Of a stretch of DNA of 64,000 bases, positions 41,612-51,958 are shown in pieces. The position numbers and the translations under genes are program-made. This stretch comes from Allomuricauda ruestringensis DSM 13258 (GTDB lineage Bacteria > Bacteroidota > Bacteroidia > Flavobacteriales > Flavobacteriaceae): positions 2,057,501-2,121,500 of the forward strand of contig NC_015945.1 in NCBI RefSeq assembly GCF_000224085.1, given 5' to 3'. Position 1 is the stretch's first letter. Each line of letters begins with the position of its first letter. The notes under the pieces were generated by a model. The model saw only the letters and a program-made list of their open reading frames with translations. It was not told the origin of the DNA and did no database searches.

Positions 41612-44233
41612 TCAGGAAGAAGCCTTTTTCTTTTTGCCCAGCAGTCGTTTGATCTCGTTTAGTTTCATTAAAGCCTCCACAGGTGTCAGTGTATCAATGT
41701 CCAAATGCAATATTTCTTCCTTGATTTCTTCCAACAGCGGGTCGTCCAAATTGAAAAAACTTAATTGCATCTCACTCTGGGATGCTTGCAGTTTATCCGT
41801 CATCTCTTCGCTGGAGTGTGACTTCTCCAACTTTTTAAGGATTTTGTTAGCTTTTTGAATCACCTGTTGGGGCATACCCGCCATTTTCGCCACATGGATT
41901 CCAAAACTGTGCTCGCTTCCGCCAGGCACCAATTTTCGAAGAAAAAGAACATTGTCCTTCAATTCCTTTACCGAAACATTGTAGTTTTTGATGCGGGAAA
42001 ACGTAGTGGTCATCTCGTTGAGTTCGTGATAGTGTGTGGCGAACAAGGTTTTTGCCTTGGCAGGGTGCTCGTGCAAATATTCGGAAATGGCCCAAGCAAT
42101 CGAAATCCCGTCATACGTACTTGTTCCGCGACCTATCTCGTCCAAAAGGACCAAACTACGCTCCGAAAGGTTGTTCAAAATGGAAGCGGTTTCGTTCATT
42201 TCTACCATAAAGGTGGATTCACCCATCGAAATGTTGTCGCTGGCTCCCACACGCGTAAAAATTTTGTCTACCACCCCCAAATTGGCCTCGGTGGCAGGAA
42301 CAAAGCTTCCCATTTGTGCCAATAAAACAATAAGGGCGGTTTGCCGTAACAAAGCCGATTTACCACTCATGTTGGGACCGGTAATCATAATAATCTGTTG
42401 CTCTTCACGATTCAGGAGTACATCGTTGGTTACATACGCATCACCAATAGGTAATTGCTTTTCAATAACGGGGTGTCTTCCTTCCTTAATATCAATATCG
42501 GTAGAGTCATTTACAACAGGCTCAACATAATTGTTTTCCTTGGCCAATTGGGCAAAACCGCAAAGGCAGTCCAATTGTGCGATAAGTTGAGCGTTCAACT
42601 GTACTGGAGCAATGTATTCCTGCATCCAGACGAGCAATTGCTCAAAAAGTTGTTGCTCTAGCAGGTAAATCCGTTCTTCTGCTCCTAGGATTTTGGATTC
42701 GTATTCTTTAAGTTCCTCGGTAATGTAGCGTTCTGCGTTTACCAAAGTCTGTTTGCGTATCCAGCTTTCAGGAACTTTATCCTTGTGGGTGTTTCTAACT
42801 TCGATGTAGTAGCCAAATACGTTATTGGAAGCAATTTTTAAGGAAGTGATGCCTGTTTCCTTGGTTTCGCGCTGCAACATTTGGTCCAGATAGTCCTTAC
42901 TGGAAAAGGCAAGGCCGCGCAGTTCGTCCAATTCTTCGGAATAGCCTTGCGCAATGGTACTGCCTTTGGCGATGTTTACGGGAGCCTCTTCGTTGAGCAC
43001 TTCTTTGATTTTTGAACGCAGGGCTTCGCAATCATTTAACCGTTCCCCAATATTTTTTAATGAATTGTTGGTGCTGTTTTGTGCCAATTGCTTGATGGGA
43101 ACAACTGCTTCCAGTGAATTTTTAAGCTGTACCACCTCTTTAGGGTTGATTTTACCTGTGGCCAATTTGGAGATCAATCGCTCCAAATCGCCCATTTGTT
43201 TGATGTAGCCCTGAATTTTGCCAAGCGCTTCGTCCTCATCCTTTAAATAGGAGACAACTTGATGCCTTTGCTGGATTTTTTCCACATTTTTTAAGGGAAG
43301 GGCCAACCATCTTTTCAACAGTCGCCCGCCCATTGGGGAAATGGTCTTGTCGATAATGTCCAACAAAGTCACCGCATTTTGATGCGAAGAGTTGTAGAGT
43401 TCCAGGTTCCGGATGGTAAACCGGTCCATCCATACGTATTCCTCCTCTGCAATACGCTGTATTTTGTTGATATGCTGTAATCGGCTGTGTTGTGTTTCGG
43501 ACAGGTAATGTAAAACCGCACCCGATGCAATAATACCATGATTGAGATGGTCGATACCAAAACCCTTTAGGGTTTTAGTGCCAAAATGATGGTTCAAGCT
43601 CTCTTCCGCATAATCTTCCTGAAAAATCCAATCCTCCAAAAAGAAGCTGTGGAATTGATTGCCAAAGCATTCCACAAAATCCTTTTTATGGCTTTTGGAG
43701 ACCAAAACTTCGTTCGGTGAAAAATTTTGAAGCAGTTTGTCCACCTGTTCCACCGACCCTTCTGATGTTAGATATTCACCCGTGGAAATATCCAAAAAGG
43801 AAACCCCTAATTTGTTCCTTCCAAAATGTACGGCACACAAAAAGTTGTTGCTTTTGGCGGAAAGAATATCATCGTTGAGGGCAACGCCCGGTGTGACGAG
43901 TTCCGTTACACCTCGTTTTACAATGCTCTTGGTCTGTTTAGGGTCTTCCAACTGGTCGCAAATGGCCACCCGCTGTCCGGCCTTTACCAATTTTGGCAAA
44001 TAGGTGTTCAGGGAATGGTGCGGAAAGCCTGCCAATTCGGTTTTATCGCCCCCATTGTTTCGGTGAGTAAGGATAATGCCCAGTATTTTGGCGGCCTTTA
44101 CCGCGTCTTCCCCAAAGGTTTCGTAAAAATCCCCAACACGAAACAGCAACAGGGCATCAGGGTGTTTTACCTTAATGGCATTGTACTGCTGCATCAACGG
44201 GGTTACTTTCTTTATCTTTTTCTTGGCTGCCAA
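41612..44233 (-). CDS. mutS: DNA mismatch repair protein MutS
   Basis: MutS finds base mismatches and small loops and starts mismatch repair with MutL. The protein is 873 residues, a normal length. The mismatch-wedge motif F36-Y-E38 (in [10 protein letters not shown]) is intact. The Walker A loop TGPNMSGKS is at 618-626, with the Walker B-like [16 protein letters not shown] and the signature-like [11 protein letters not shown]. The C-terminal dimer helices ([10 protein letters not shown] end) are present. It reads as a single minus-strand gene upstream of the tRNA unit. Confidence 0.97.
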   Translation of the reverse strand: MAAKKKIKKVTPLMQQYNAIKVKHPDALLLFRVGDFYETFGEDAVKAAKILGIILTHRNNGGDKTELAGFPHHSLNTYLPKLVKAGQRVAICDQLEDPKQTKSIVKRGVTELVTPGVALNDDILSAKSNNFLCAVHFGRNKLGVSFLDISTGEYLTSEGSVEQVDKLLQNFSPNEVLVSKSHKKDFVECFGNQFHSFFLEDWIFQEDYAEESLNHHFGTKTLKGFGIDHLNHGIIASGAVLHYLSETQHSRLQHINKIQRIAEEEYVWMDRFTIRNLELYNSSHQNAVTLLDIIDKTISPMGGRLLKRWLALPLKNVEKIQQRHQVVSYLKDEDEALGKIQGYIKQMGDLERLISKLATGKINPKEVVQLKNSLEAVVPIKQLAQNSTNNSLKNIGERLNDCEALRSKIKEVLNEEAPVNIAKGSTIAQGYSEELDELRGLAFSSKDYLDQMLQRETKETGITSLKIASNNVFGYYIEVRNTHKDKVPESWIRKQTLVNAERYITEELKEYESKILGAEERIYLLEQQLFEQLLVWMQEYIAPVQLNAQLIAQLDCLCGFAQLAKENNYVEPVVNDSTDIDIKEGRHPVIEKQLPIGDAYVTNDVLLNREEQQIIMITGPNMSGKSALLRQTALIVLLAQMGSFVPATEANLGVVDKIFTRVGASDNISMGESTFMVEMNETASILNNLSERSLVLLDEIGRGTSTYDGISIAWAISEYLHEHPAKAKTLFATHYHELNEMTTTFSRIKNYNVSVKELKDNVLFLRKLVPGGSEHSFGIHVAKMAGMPQQVIQKANKILKKLEKSHSSEEMTDKLQASQSEMQLSFFNLDDPLLEEIKEEILHLDIDTLTPVEALMKLNEIKRLLGKKKKASS

Positions 44234-44317
44234 AGCGATTTAGTTATCTATTTGAGAATTAAAATTCCCAAATCGGATTGCATAAACTTTGGATTCGAAC
44301 AAAAGTTTTAAACATTT

Positions 44318-44410
44318 TGTCATTCCGCACGGATGCTGAGCGAAGCCGAAGCATGATGCGGAGTCTATAGAATCTTAGTTTGATGGATTCCTGTTTTCAC
44401 AGGAATGACA
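44318..44410 (+). repeat. Paired TGTCA-hairpin element (93 nt)
   Basis: Bounded by TGTCATTCC and GGAATGACA. The left half folds as CCGCA plus ATGCT, core GAGCGAAGCCGA, AGCAT, TGCGG. The right half, read in reverse, is TGTCA, TTCCTGT, GAAA, ACAGGAA. It lies between mutS and the divergent methyltransferase gene. Confidence 0.8.
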
Positions 44411-44432
44411 ATCCATAGGTGAATTATTCTCT

Positions 44433-44440
44433 TATTTTTG
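44433..44440 (+). promoter_or_regulatory. Possible -7 element of the SpoU methyltransferase gene
   Basis: TATTTTTG fits TAnnTTTG but lies 85 nt from the ATG and has no TTG upstream. Confidence 0.3.
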
Positions 44441-44524
44441 CCCAAAATTGGGATGGAAACGAATATATTGTTTTCATCGCCCATCAAAAATTTTTGTTGA
44501 TATTTTCACCCCAATGTTTAAAAA

Positions 44525-45058
44525 ATGAGTCGAAAACTGGAAAATAACGAGCTGGACCGATTGGATGTGACCAGTTTTAAGGAGGCAAAAAAATCGCCAA
44601 TCATCATCATTTTGGACAATGTTAGAAGTTTAAACAATATCGGTTCCGTTTTCCGCACAGCTGATGCTTTTTTGGTACAGAAAATCTATCTCTGTGGAAT
44701 TACGGCAACCCCACCTCACAAGGATATTCGAAAAACAGCATTGGGCGCTACCGAAAGTGTGGAGTGGGAATACAAAAAGGATACTTTGGAGCTTGTTGAG
44801 GCCTTGAAGGAGAACGGTGTAAAGATAGTTTCGGTGGAACAGGCCGAAAATGCTGTGATGCTCAACGATTACCAAGTTAAACCAGACGAAACGATAGCTT
44901 TGATTTTTGGAAATGAGGTGAAAGGGGTATCACAGGAAGTAGTGACTGCCAGCGATGCGGTTCTGGAGATTCCCCAGTTCGGCACCAAACATTCTTTGAA
45001 TATCTCGGTTAGCACTGGTGTAGTGGTATGGGACATCTGGTCCAAGCAGAATCCCTAA
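44525..45058 (+). CDS. TrmH/SpoU-family RNA methyltransferase
   Basis: A 177-residue SPOUT-fold methyltransferase, probably 2'-O-ribose type acting on tRNA or rRNA. The three knot motifs are ILDNVRSLNNIGSVFRTADAF, LIFGNEVKGVSQEVV and LEIPQFGTKHSLNISVSTG. The substrate cannot be told from the sequence; the short length matches the TrmH-like single-domain group. It runs away from mutS, separated by a REPIN-like element. Confidence 0.92.
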   Translation: MSRKLENNELDRLDVTSFKEAKKSPIIIILDNVRSLNNIGSVFRTADAFLVQKIYLCGITATPPHKDIRKTALGATESVEWEYKKDTLELVEALKENGVKIVSVEQAENAVMLNDYQVKPDETIALIFGNEVKGVSQEVVTASDAVLEIPQFGTKHSLNISVSTGVVVWDIWSKQNP

Positions 45059-45061
45059 AAT

Positions 45062-45086
45062 AAAAAAAAGCCCTGAAAAACAGGGC
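45062..45086 (-). terminator. Terminator for the folK-kinase gene (minus strand)
   Basis: GCCCTG (45070-45075), loop AAAAA, CAGGGC (45081-45086), with an A-run on its left that gives a T8 tract on the minus strand. It lies 94 nt past the stop. Confidence 0.75.
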
Positions 45087-45179
45087 CATATATAAAGTCT
45101 GAGTTAGTTAGTTTCTCTTATTGAGGGTGCTAATAAAATAAAACCATTCGTTATATCCAAACATTTTCCAAAAATTCTC

Positions 45180-46325
45180 TTAAATGTTTAACAAAAGTAT
45201 ATTGTCTTCCAGCTTTTCTAAAATGAATTCGTAATCGTCAGGATTGTGCACAAAATCGAGTTCGCCCATGTCCAGGATTATACTGTTTTGATTGGGATGG
45301 CTTTTGATAAAATCCAAATACCCTCTATTGATTTTCTCTAAATACACCGGGTCGATGTTCTGCTCATAGTCCCGCCCTCTTTTTTTGATATTGGCCAATA
45401 ACCGTTCGGTATTTTGATAGAGGTAGAGATATATTTCTGGCTTTCTTACTTCTTTGTACATAAAACTAAAGACCTTTCGGTATAGATTGTACTCCTCTTT
45501 TTGTAAGGTGATCTTGGCAAAAATCAAAGATTTAAAAATGTCATAATCGCTCACCATAAAATTTTTGAAGAGGTCAAACTGTGAGGTATCATCCATAAAT
45601 TGCTGGTACCTATCCGCCAAAAAGGACATTTCCAAAGGAAATGCATAACGTGCTTGGTCTTCATAAAATTTGGGGAGAAAGGGGTTGTCCGCAAAACGTT
45701 CCAATACCAATTTGGCATTAAAATCGTTGGCGATCATTTTGGACAAGGTGGTTTTTCCTGCGCCAATGTTTCCTTCAATGGCAATCAATTGCAATTGGGA
45801 AAAAAGCCCCGACCGATCTTTAAAAAGCTTGTGCTTGGTTTTGGTTAGCCTGCTTATGTCCCTACATTCCTGTAAAAGATTGCGGGTGTCCTTGTACAGC
45901 ACAGGATGGTAAAATTGTGGTGCTATATCCCCCAAAGGCTTCAAAACAAAGTTTCTGTGCTGCATTTGCGGATGTGGGATCACCAAATCATCATTGTTGA
46001 TGATCTCTGATCCAAAATAAATAATATCGATATCCAAAGTTCGCGAACTATATCCGCCTTCTCCAGAACGGATTCTCCCAAACTCTTTTTCAATCTGCAA
46101 TAAAATATTTAGTAATTCCTTGGGGTTGAACGGGGTTAATAGCGATATAACAATATTTAGGAATTGATCGCCCTCGAAACCAATTGCCGGATTTTCATAA
46201 ACCGAGGAAATATCCAGGACCTTGCCTGCTTTTTGCTGGATACGAAAAATGGCTTTTTGGAGGTTCGCATAGCGATTTCCCAAATTACTTCCCAATGAAA
46301 GATATACCTTTTGCTTTCTGCCCAT
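45180..46325 (-). CDS. folK: HPPK-deoxynucleoside kinase fusion
   Basis: A 381-residue two-domain protein. Residues 1-135 form 6-hydroxymethyl-7,8-dihydropterin pyrophosphokinase (FolK): LSLGSNLGNR, IRSGEGGYSSRTLDIDIIYFG, IPHPQMQHRNFVLKPL. This domain transfers diphosphate in folate synthesis. Residues 180-381 form a deoxynucleoside kinase: P-loop EGNIGAGKTT (184-193), ERFADNPFL, FLADRYQQF. The joint (about 140-178) is a short charged linker. The two are usually separate genes, so this is a fusion of folate and deoxynucleotide salvage steps. Either activity could remain independent. Confidence 0.9.
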   Translation of the reverse strand: MGRKQKVYLSLGSNLGNRYANLQKAIFRIQQKAGKVLDISSVYENPAIGFEGDQFLNIVISLLTPFNPKELLNILLQIEKEFGRIRSGEGGYSSRTLDIDIIYFGSEIINNDDLVIPHPQMQHRNFVLKPLGDIAPQFYHPVLYKDTRNLLQECRDISRLTKTKHKLFKDRSGLFSQLQLIAIEGNIGAGKTTLSKMIANDFNAKLVLERFADNPFLPKFYEDQARYAFPLEMSFLADRYQQFMDDTSQFDLFKNFMVSDYDIFKSLIFAKITLQKEEYNLYRKVFSFMYKEVRKPEIYLYLYQNTERLLANIKKRGRDYEQNIDPVYLEKINRGYLDFIKSHPNQNSIILDMGELDFVHNPDDYEFILEKLEDNILLLNI

Positions 46326-46365
46326 AATCGAAGAAACAAAGTAAACAAAACAATACTACATTGGT

Positions 46366-46373
46366 TATATTTG
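46366..46373 (+). promoter_or_regulatory. -7 element before sppA
   Basis: TATATTTG fits TAnnTTTG, 22 nt before the ATG. No TTG at -33. Confidence 0.45.
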
Positions 46374-46394
46374 AGGCGTATTAAATTTTATTGA

Positions 46395-48155
46395 ATGAAG
46401 TTTTTAAGAAACCTACTGGCCTCAATTTTGGGGAGCTTGGTGGCATTTGGAATATTGATGGGGATGTTCTTCATCTTTTTGGCCCTAATAGGAAATGTGG
46501 ATGATGGTGTTGTGGTGAAGAAGAACTCTGTGTTGGAACTCAGTTTTGTTGCCCCTATTTTGGATTACACAGGAAAAGATGAGACCGACCCGTTTGCTGC
46601 TTTTGGTGGTGAAGAACTCGGTTTGGATGAAATTCTGCACGCTATCAAAGTCGCCAAAAACGATGACAATATAGAAGGTATTAGCATCACCACAGGTTAT
46701 TTGATGGCAGGAGTTGCCCAAACCCGGGAAATAAGAAAAGCCCTGCTGGATTTTAAATCAAGCGGAAAATTTGTAATGGCCCATTCCGATGTGTATGCGC
46801 AGCGGGATTATTACTTGGCCAGTGCAGCCGATGAGGTGTACATTAACCCTGTTGGTGTTTTGGATTTTAAAGGGTTGGCCACCGAAGTGCTTTTTTTTAA
46901 AGAATTACAGGAGAAATCAGGAATTAAAATAGAGGTTATCCGTCATGGTAAATATAAAAGTGCCGTGGAACCATTTCTTTCCGATACCATGAGTGATGAA
47001 AACCGTACCCAGATAAAAGAACTGATTAGCTCTATCTGGAACGTTATTGTGGACGATATTTCGGAATCTCGAAACATTACGCCCCAAAACTTGAACACAA
47101 TCGCCGACACCCTTGGTGGAAGAACCCCTGAATATGCAGTAGCTTCGGGACTTTTGGATGGAATCTTGCATTACGATGAGTATGAGGGGTTGCTCAAGGA
47201 AAAAATGGAGGTGCCAGAAGATGACGAACTAAACTACGTGGGGCTTAGGGATTATGTGCAGAAAGCCAACAAAAAGAGCATCAGAACAGGGTCGGACAAG
47301 ATAGCCGTTATCTATGCCCAAGGAGAAATTTTGGGTGGCGAAGGTGGAAAAGATTACATAGGACAAGACCTTATTGTGGATGCTTTGCATAAAGCAGTGA
47401 ACAATGAGCATGTTAAGGCCATTGTACTGCGTGTAAATTCGCCGGGAGGCAGTGCTTTGGTCTCCGATATTATTTGGAGGGAAATACAGTTGGCCAAAAA
47501 AGAAAAGCCTTTGGTGGTTTCCTTTGGAAATGTAGCGGCGTCCGGTGGGTATTATATCGGCGTGGGGGGCGATAAGATTTTTGCCGAACCTACTACCATA
47601 ACAGGGTCAATAGGTGTTTTTGGTACTATTCCCAACGTTCATGAACTGGCAAAAAATATGGGTGTAAATGCAGAGCAAGTGGGCACGAACAAAAACTCTG
47701 TGGATTATTCCTTTTTTGAACCCATGACCGATTCCTTCCGCAATGTGATGCAAGAAAGTATTGAGGAAACTTATGACACCTTTTTGGACCGCGTATCCAA
47801 AGGCCGAAACATGTCTGTGGAACAAGTAAACAAAATCGCCCAAGGTAGGGTTTGGAGTGGTGTGGATGCCCAAGCTATTGGTTTGGTGGATGAACTGGGG
47901 ACTTTGGATGATGCCATTGCCGCTGCTGCCGAAATGGCCGGACTTGAATCTTACGGTGTTCGTAAATACCCCAAATACAAATCGGATTTTGAGCGGTTTA
48001 TGGAAGATTTTGGGTCGGTAAAGACCAAATTGGGAGAGTCCATCATACAAGAGGAAATAGGTGCGGAAGCCTACGAAGTTTTGAAGGAGTTCAAGCAATT
48101 TACCAAACAAGAAGGTGTCCAGGCCAAGATGCCCTTCAGCTTAAAGATAAAATAA
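46395..48155 (+). CDS. sppA: Signal peptide peptidase SppA (67K type)
   Basis: A 586-residue membrane-anchored protease of the long, duplicated SppA type. It removes left-over signal peptides. The N-terminal helix (about 5-32) anchors it. The catalytic dyad is S383 in VAASGGYY and K188 in HGKYKSAVEPF. The two halves carry ClpP-like folds, the second holding the nucleophile and TTITGSIGVFG. Confidence 0.95.
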   Translation: MKFLRNLLASILGSLVAFGILMGMFFIFLALIGNVDDGVVVKKNSVLELSFVAPILDYTGKDETDPFAAFGGEELGLDEILHAIKVAKNDDNIEGISITTGYLMAGVAQTREIRKALLDFKSSGKFVMAHSDVYAQRDYYLASAADEVYINPVGVLDFKGLATEVLFFKELQEKSGIKIEVIRHGKYKSAVEPFLSDTMSDENRTQIKELISSIWNVIVDDISESRNITPQNLNTIADTLGGRTPEYAVASGLLDGILHYDEYEGLLKEKMEVPEDDELNYVGLRDYVQKANKKSIRTGSDKIAVIYAQGEILGGEGGKDYIGQDLIVDALHKAVNNEHVKAIVLRVNSPGGSALVSDIIWREIQLAKKEKPLVVSFGNVAASGGYYIGVGGDKIFAEPTTITGSIGVFGTIPNVHELAKNMGVNAEQVGTNKNSVDYSFFEPMTDSFRNVMQESIEETYDTFLDRVSKGRNMSVEQVNKIAQGRVWSGVDAQAIGLVDELGTLDDAIAAAAEMAGLESYGVRKYPKYKSDFERFMEDFGSVKTKLGESIIQEEIGAEAYEVLKEFKQFTKQEGVQAKMPFSLKIK

Positions 48156-48195
48156 GTCGATTATAATAGTTCTTTATTGAATTTTTAAACTATTT

Positions 48196-48903
48196 ATGAC
48201 GCAAAAGGACAAGAAGTTAGCATTTTCCATATATCTGTATCTAGGAGCATTGTTCATTACCTCCTTGGTGGTGTCCAACCTTATCTTCCAAAAGTTTTTC
48301 TCTTGGAGCCCTTTTGGAGATGTTACCGTTTTTGGAGCGCCACTTTTTGAACTTTCGGTAGGAATTTTACCCTATCCCATCACTTTTTTGATTACCGATT
48401 TGGTCTCCGAGATTTACGGACAAAAAAAAGCTAACCAAGTGGTAACGGCAGGTATTTTTGCTTCGTTTTTCTCTATGGGAATCATTTTGTTGGCCAATTA
48501 TTCCAGTGCCATACCAACATCGCCCGTAGATGATGCGACTTTTACCACTGTATTTGGTTTGTCGCCGCTTGGAGTATTGGCTTCGATGTTGGCTTATTTA
48601 GGGGCCCAATACATCGATATTACCATTTATCACTTTTGGAAACGGCTCACAAATGGTCGAATGTTATGGCTTCGGAATAATTTTTCCACCTTTTCATCAC
48701 AATTTATTGATACTTTTACGGTTGTAGGGCTATTGTGCATTTTTGGTGTTTTGCCTTGGGATAAGTTCTACGGATTACTGATCAGTGGAGTGATTTTTAA
48801 GATGATGATCGCCCTCCTCGACACCCCTTTGCTCTATTTTTTCGTATATCTAATGCGAAAAAGATTTAACTTAAAAATAGGGGAAGAAATTTCTTTGGAT
48901 TGA
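48196..48903 (+). CDS. Queuosine precursor transporter (VUT/YhhQ family)
   Basis: A 235-residue integral membrane protein with six helices of the vitamin uptake-like (VUT) family. Key stretches are VSNLIFQKFFSW, FGAPLFELSVGILPYPITFLITDLVSEIYG, and the C-terminal DTPLLYFFVYLMR. YhhQ-type members import 7-cyano-7-deazaguanine (preQ0) for queuosine tRNA modification. No other queuosine gene is in this window. It follows sppA by 40 nt on the same strand. Confidence 0.9.
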   Translation: MTQKDKKLAFSIYLYLGALFITSLVVSNLIFQKFFSWSPFGDVTVFGAPLFELSVGILPYPITFLITDLVSEIYGQKKANQVVTAGIFASFFSMGIILLANYSSAIPTSPVDDATFTTVFGLSPLGVLASMLAYLGAQYIDITIYHFWKRLTNGRMLWLRNNFSTFSSQFIDTFTVVGLLCIFGVLPWDKFYGLLISGVIFKMMIALLDTPLLYFFVYLMRKRFNLKIGEEISLD

Positions 48904-48939
48904 TAACTTCTCCTTTAATTCGTTGTAAAACATACAATT

Positions 48940-51645
48940 ATGAAGAAAAAAGTCCTAAAAATTACCGCAATAACCCTACTTATCCTACTAGCAATAATCA
49001 TTGCTGTCCCGCTATTTCTTCAAGGTAAAATTGAAGAAATCATCAAAACAAAAGTAAACAACAGCATAAATGCGACCTTGGATTTCGAAAAGGCAGACCT
49101 TAGCCTTCTCAAAAGCTTCCCTAATGCCAATGTTGGACTTAGCAAGCTCTCTTTGGTCAACAAAGCCCCTTTTGAGGGCGATACCTTGTTCTACTCTTCG
49201 GAGATTGAGTTGGCCATGTCCATAAAAGAATTGTTTAAGTCTGCTGATGAGCCGATTGTTATTAAAACGCTGAACATTGACGGCGCCAAGCTGCACATCA
49301 AAGCGGATGCCGAAGGCAACGCAAACTACGATATTGCGAAAGAAAGTGAAGAAACAGCCTCAACAACTTCCGAAGAATCCAGCAATAATTTTACGCTGAA
49401 CATGGATTCCTACGCCATTACCAATTCCGAAATTATTTATGAGGATTTGGCCAGCGGAATGCTATTGGACATTTCTGAGATGAACCATTCGGGAACGGGC
49501 GACCTTTCCTTGGAAAAATCGGAATTAAAAACCCTTACCGATGCTTTGGTGTCCTTTGAAATGGACAGCACCCGATACCTGAACAAGAACAAAATCAACT
49601 TGGATGCCCTGATAGGTATTGATTTGAGCGAAAACAAATATACTTTTTTGGAAAACAAGGCCATGATCAACCAATTGCCCTTGGTGTTTGATGGTTTTGT
49701 GAAAGTAAACGAGGATAACCAAGAAGTGGACATCACATTTAAAACACCATCGTCAGATTTCAAAAACTTTTTGGCGGTGATACCCGAAGCCTACGCTTCA
49801 AATATTGAAAATGTTCAGACCACTGGGAATTTTGAGGTGAACGGTGAATTTAAGGGTGTGGTGGATGATGAACATATCCCGACCTTCAAAATTGCGATCA
49901 ACTCGGAAAATGCTTCGTTCAAATATCCAGATTTGCCCAAATCAGTGCGGAATGTGTATATCGATACCGAAATCAACAACGAAACGGGAATCACCGAGGA
50001 CACTTATGTGAACATTAACAGGTTATCCTTTCTTATTGATGAGGATAAATTCAACTTGAACGCAAAAATTCGCGAATTAATGGGCAATACCAAGGTAAAT
50101 GCCCATATGGACGGAAGCATCAACTTGGCAAATATTTCCAAAGCCTATCCCGTGCCGGATGATTATAACCTTAAAGGAATCTTGAATGCCGACGTTACTA
50201 CGGCCTTTGACATGGCTTCTTTGGAGAAAAAGCAATACCAGAATACCAAGACCAGCGGAAAAGCATCGGTATCTGGTTTTGAATATGCTTCGGAAGAACT
50301 TAAAAATCCGGTGGCTATCAACACTGCCGCAGTTACCTTTAACCCGAATACAGTAACCCTTAATTCTTTTAAAGGAAAAACAGGAAGTACGGACTTTGAT
50401 GTGAAAGGTACATTGACCAATCTGTTGGGCTTTATGTTCAACAATGAAAATATTGAGGGAAACTTTACGCTTGCTTCCAATCAGTTTGCCCTGAACGATT
50501 TTATGGTCGAGGAAACCGAAAAGGTTGAAACGGAAGGTTCGGAAGAAGAAAAAAAATCCACTCCAACCGGGGAAGAACGTATCAAAATACCATCGTTTTT
50601 GGATTGTACTATAGAAGCTTCTGCCAATACGGTGGTCTACGATAACCTTAACCTGAAAAATGTAAAAGGAACCCTCCTTATTAAGGATGAAACGGCCACG
50701 GTAAAAAACCTTACTTCCAATTTATTTGGGGGTACATTGGGCTTGTCCGGTTCCGTATCTACCAAGCAAGAGAGTTCCACATTCGATGTAAATCTTGGAA
50801 TGAATAATTTTAATATTGGAGAGTCCTTTGCCGGGCTGGAACTTTTTAAAGTTTTAACACCTTTGGCAACGGCGATTCAGGGGAAACTAAATTCGGACGT
50901 AAAAATATCGGGAAACCTAAAGGATGACTTTACACCGAACTTGGCCACAATTTCCGGTAATTTATTGGCAGAATTGCTATCGCCCAAGGTGGATGCCCAG
51001 AAAGCACCGTTGGTATCGGCCCTGGACAGTAAGCTTAGTTTTTTAAACACCAAGGAAATCAATTTGGATGGACTGAAAACTGCTTTGAGTTTTGACAATG
51101 GCACGGTTAAAGTGAAACCATTTACCTTGAAATACAAGGATATAGGCATTGATGTTAACGGAAGCCATACGTTTGACAAACAGATGAATTATTCGGCCAC
51201 TTTGAATGTGCCTGCCAAATATTTGGGTACAGAGGTAACTAAATTGATTGCCCAATTGAACGATGACAGCCTAGGTGAGGTAACCGTGCCCGTAACTGCA
51301 AATATTGGAGGTAATTTTGCCAATCCATCTGTAAGTACCGATTTAACGTCGAGCGTAAAAACGTTGACTTCCAAGTTGGTGGAAATGCAAAAACAAAAAT
51401 TGCTCAACAAAGGCAAGGACAAGGCAAAAGACCTTTTATCCGATGCCTTTAAAAAAGATAAATCCGATACGACTTCAACCAAGTCCGATGGGGTCAAGGA
51501 AGCCATTGGGAATATATTGGGTGGTAAAAAGGACACAACTGCAACGGATAGTACAAAGGCCAAAAAAGAGGACGAAGTAAAAGATGCTGCCAAATCCATT
51601 TTGGGCGGACTGCTCAAGAAAAAGAAAAAGGATACGGTGAATTAG
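48940..51645 (+). CDS. AsmA-family envelope protein
   Basis: A 901-residue protein with an N-terminal anchor helix (about 5-24) and a long beta-rich body. The early part has the AsmA start (about residues 35-70, GKIEEIIKTKVNNSINATLDF), and the late part is an AsmA-2-like region (about 560-820). The C-terminal 80 residues are Lys/Asp-rich and end LLKKKKKDTVN. AsmA-like proteins are bridge-like lipid transporters or regulators of the outer membrane. The name is a family call only. It closes a run sppA-transporter-AsmA with 40 and 36 nt gaps. Confidence 0.85.
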   Translation: MKKKVLKITAITLLILLAIIIAVPLFLQGKIEEIIKTKVNNSINATLDFEKADLSLLKSFPNANVGLSKLSLVNKAPFEGDTLFYSSEIELAMSIKELFKSADEPIVIKTLNIDGAKLHIKADAEGNANYDIAKESEETASTTSEESSNNFTLNMDSYAITNSEIIYEDLASGMLLDISEMNHSGTGDLSLEKSELKTLTDALVSFEMDSTRYLNKNKINLDALIGIDLSENKYTFLENKAMINQLPLVFDGFVKVNEDNQEVDITFKTPSSDFKNFLAVIPEAYASNIENVQTTGNFEVNGEFKGVVDDEHIPTFKIAINSENASFKYPDLPKSVRNVYIDTEINNETGITEDTYVNINRLSFLIDEDKFNLNAKIRELMGNTKVNAHMDGSINLANISKAYPVPDDYNLKGILNADVTTAFDMASLEKKQYQNTKTSGKASVSGFEYASEELKNPVAINTAAVTFNPNTVTLNSFKGKTGSTDFDVKGTLTNLLGFMFNNENIEGNFTLASNQFALNDFMVEETEKVETEGSEEEKKSTPTGEERIKIPSFLDCTIEASANTVVYDNLNLKNVKGTLLIKDETATVKNLTSNLFGGTLGLSGSVSTKQESSTFDVNLGMNNFNIGESFAGLELFKVLTPLATAIQGKLNSDVKISGNLKDDFTPNLATISGNLLAELLSPKVDAQKAPLVSALDSKLSFLNTKEINLDGLKTALSFDNGTVKVKPFTLKYKDIGIDVNGSHTFDKQMNYSATLNVPAKYLGTEVTKLIAQLNDDSLGEVTVPVTANIGGNFANPSVSTDLTSSVKTLTSKLVEMQKQKLLNKGKDKAKDLLSDAFKKDKSDTTSTKSDGVKEAIGNILGGKKDTTATDSTKAKKEDEVKDAAKSILGGLLKKKKKDTVN

Positions 51646-51654
51646 GGAGGTCTG

Positions 51655-51879
51655 TTAGGACTTGGTTTTCATTTTTTCGAGGAAATTGACCATTTCCTTA
51701 AGACTGGCTTGCAGTTCATCATAGCCAATAACATCGCCTATGGACATAAGGTCCAGTAGGTTTTCTTTGGTTCTGGCCTTCACGGATTGTTCTAAAAAAT
51801 CCAATGAGTCCTTTACTTCTTGTGACGGGTTTTCAATGCGTTTGAGCATTTTCAATGTATGCAGTACTTCTTTTAGCAT
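51655..51879 (-). CDS. Small uncharacterised helical protein
   Basis: A 74-residue protein (from the ATG at 51879) with a high helical and leucine content: MLKEVLHTLKMLKRIENP, then QEVKDSLDFLEQSVKAR, then ELQASLKEMVNFLEKM. The heptad-like pattern suggests a coiled-coil or helical-bundle protein. The frame runs on to 51933, but the extra 18 residues are dubious. No recognisable family. It converges with the AsmA gene, 9 nt apart. Confidence 0.6.
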   Translation of the reverse strand: MLKEVLHTLKMLKRIENPSQEVKDSLDFLEQSVKARTKENLLDLMSIGDVIGYDELQASLKEMVNFLEKMKTKS

Positions 51880-51958
51880 TTCTTGTGTTTTTAAAACAGG
51901 GTGTAAGTTATTAAATCTATGTAGAAAACACACAAGTGGTGTTATACATATAAAATGT

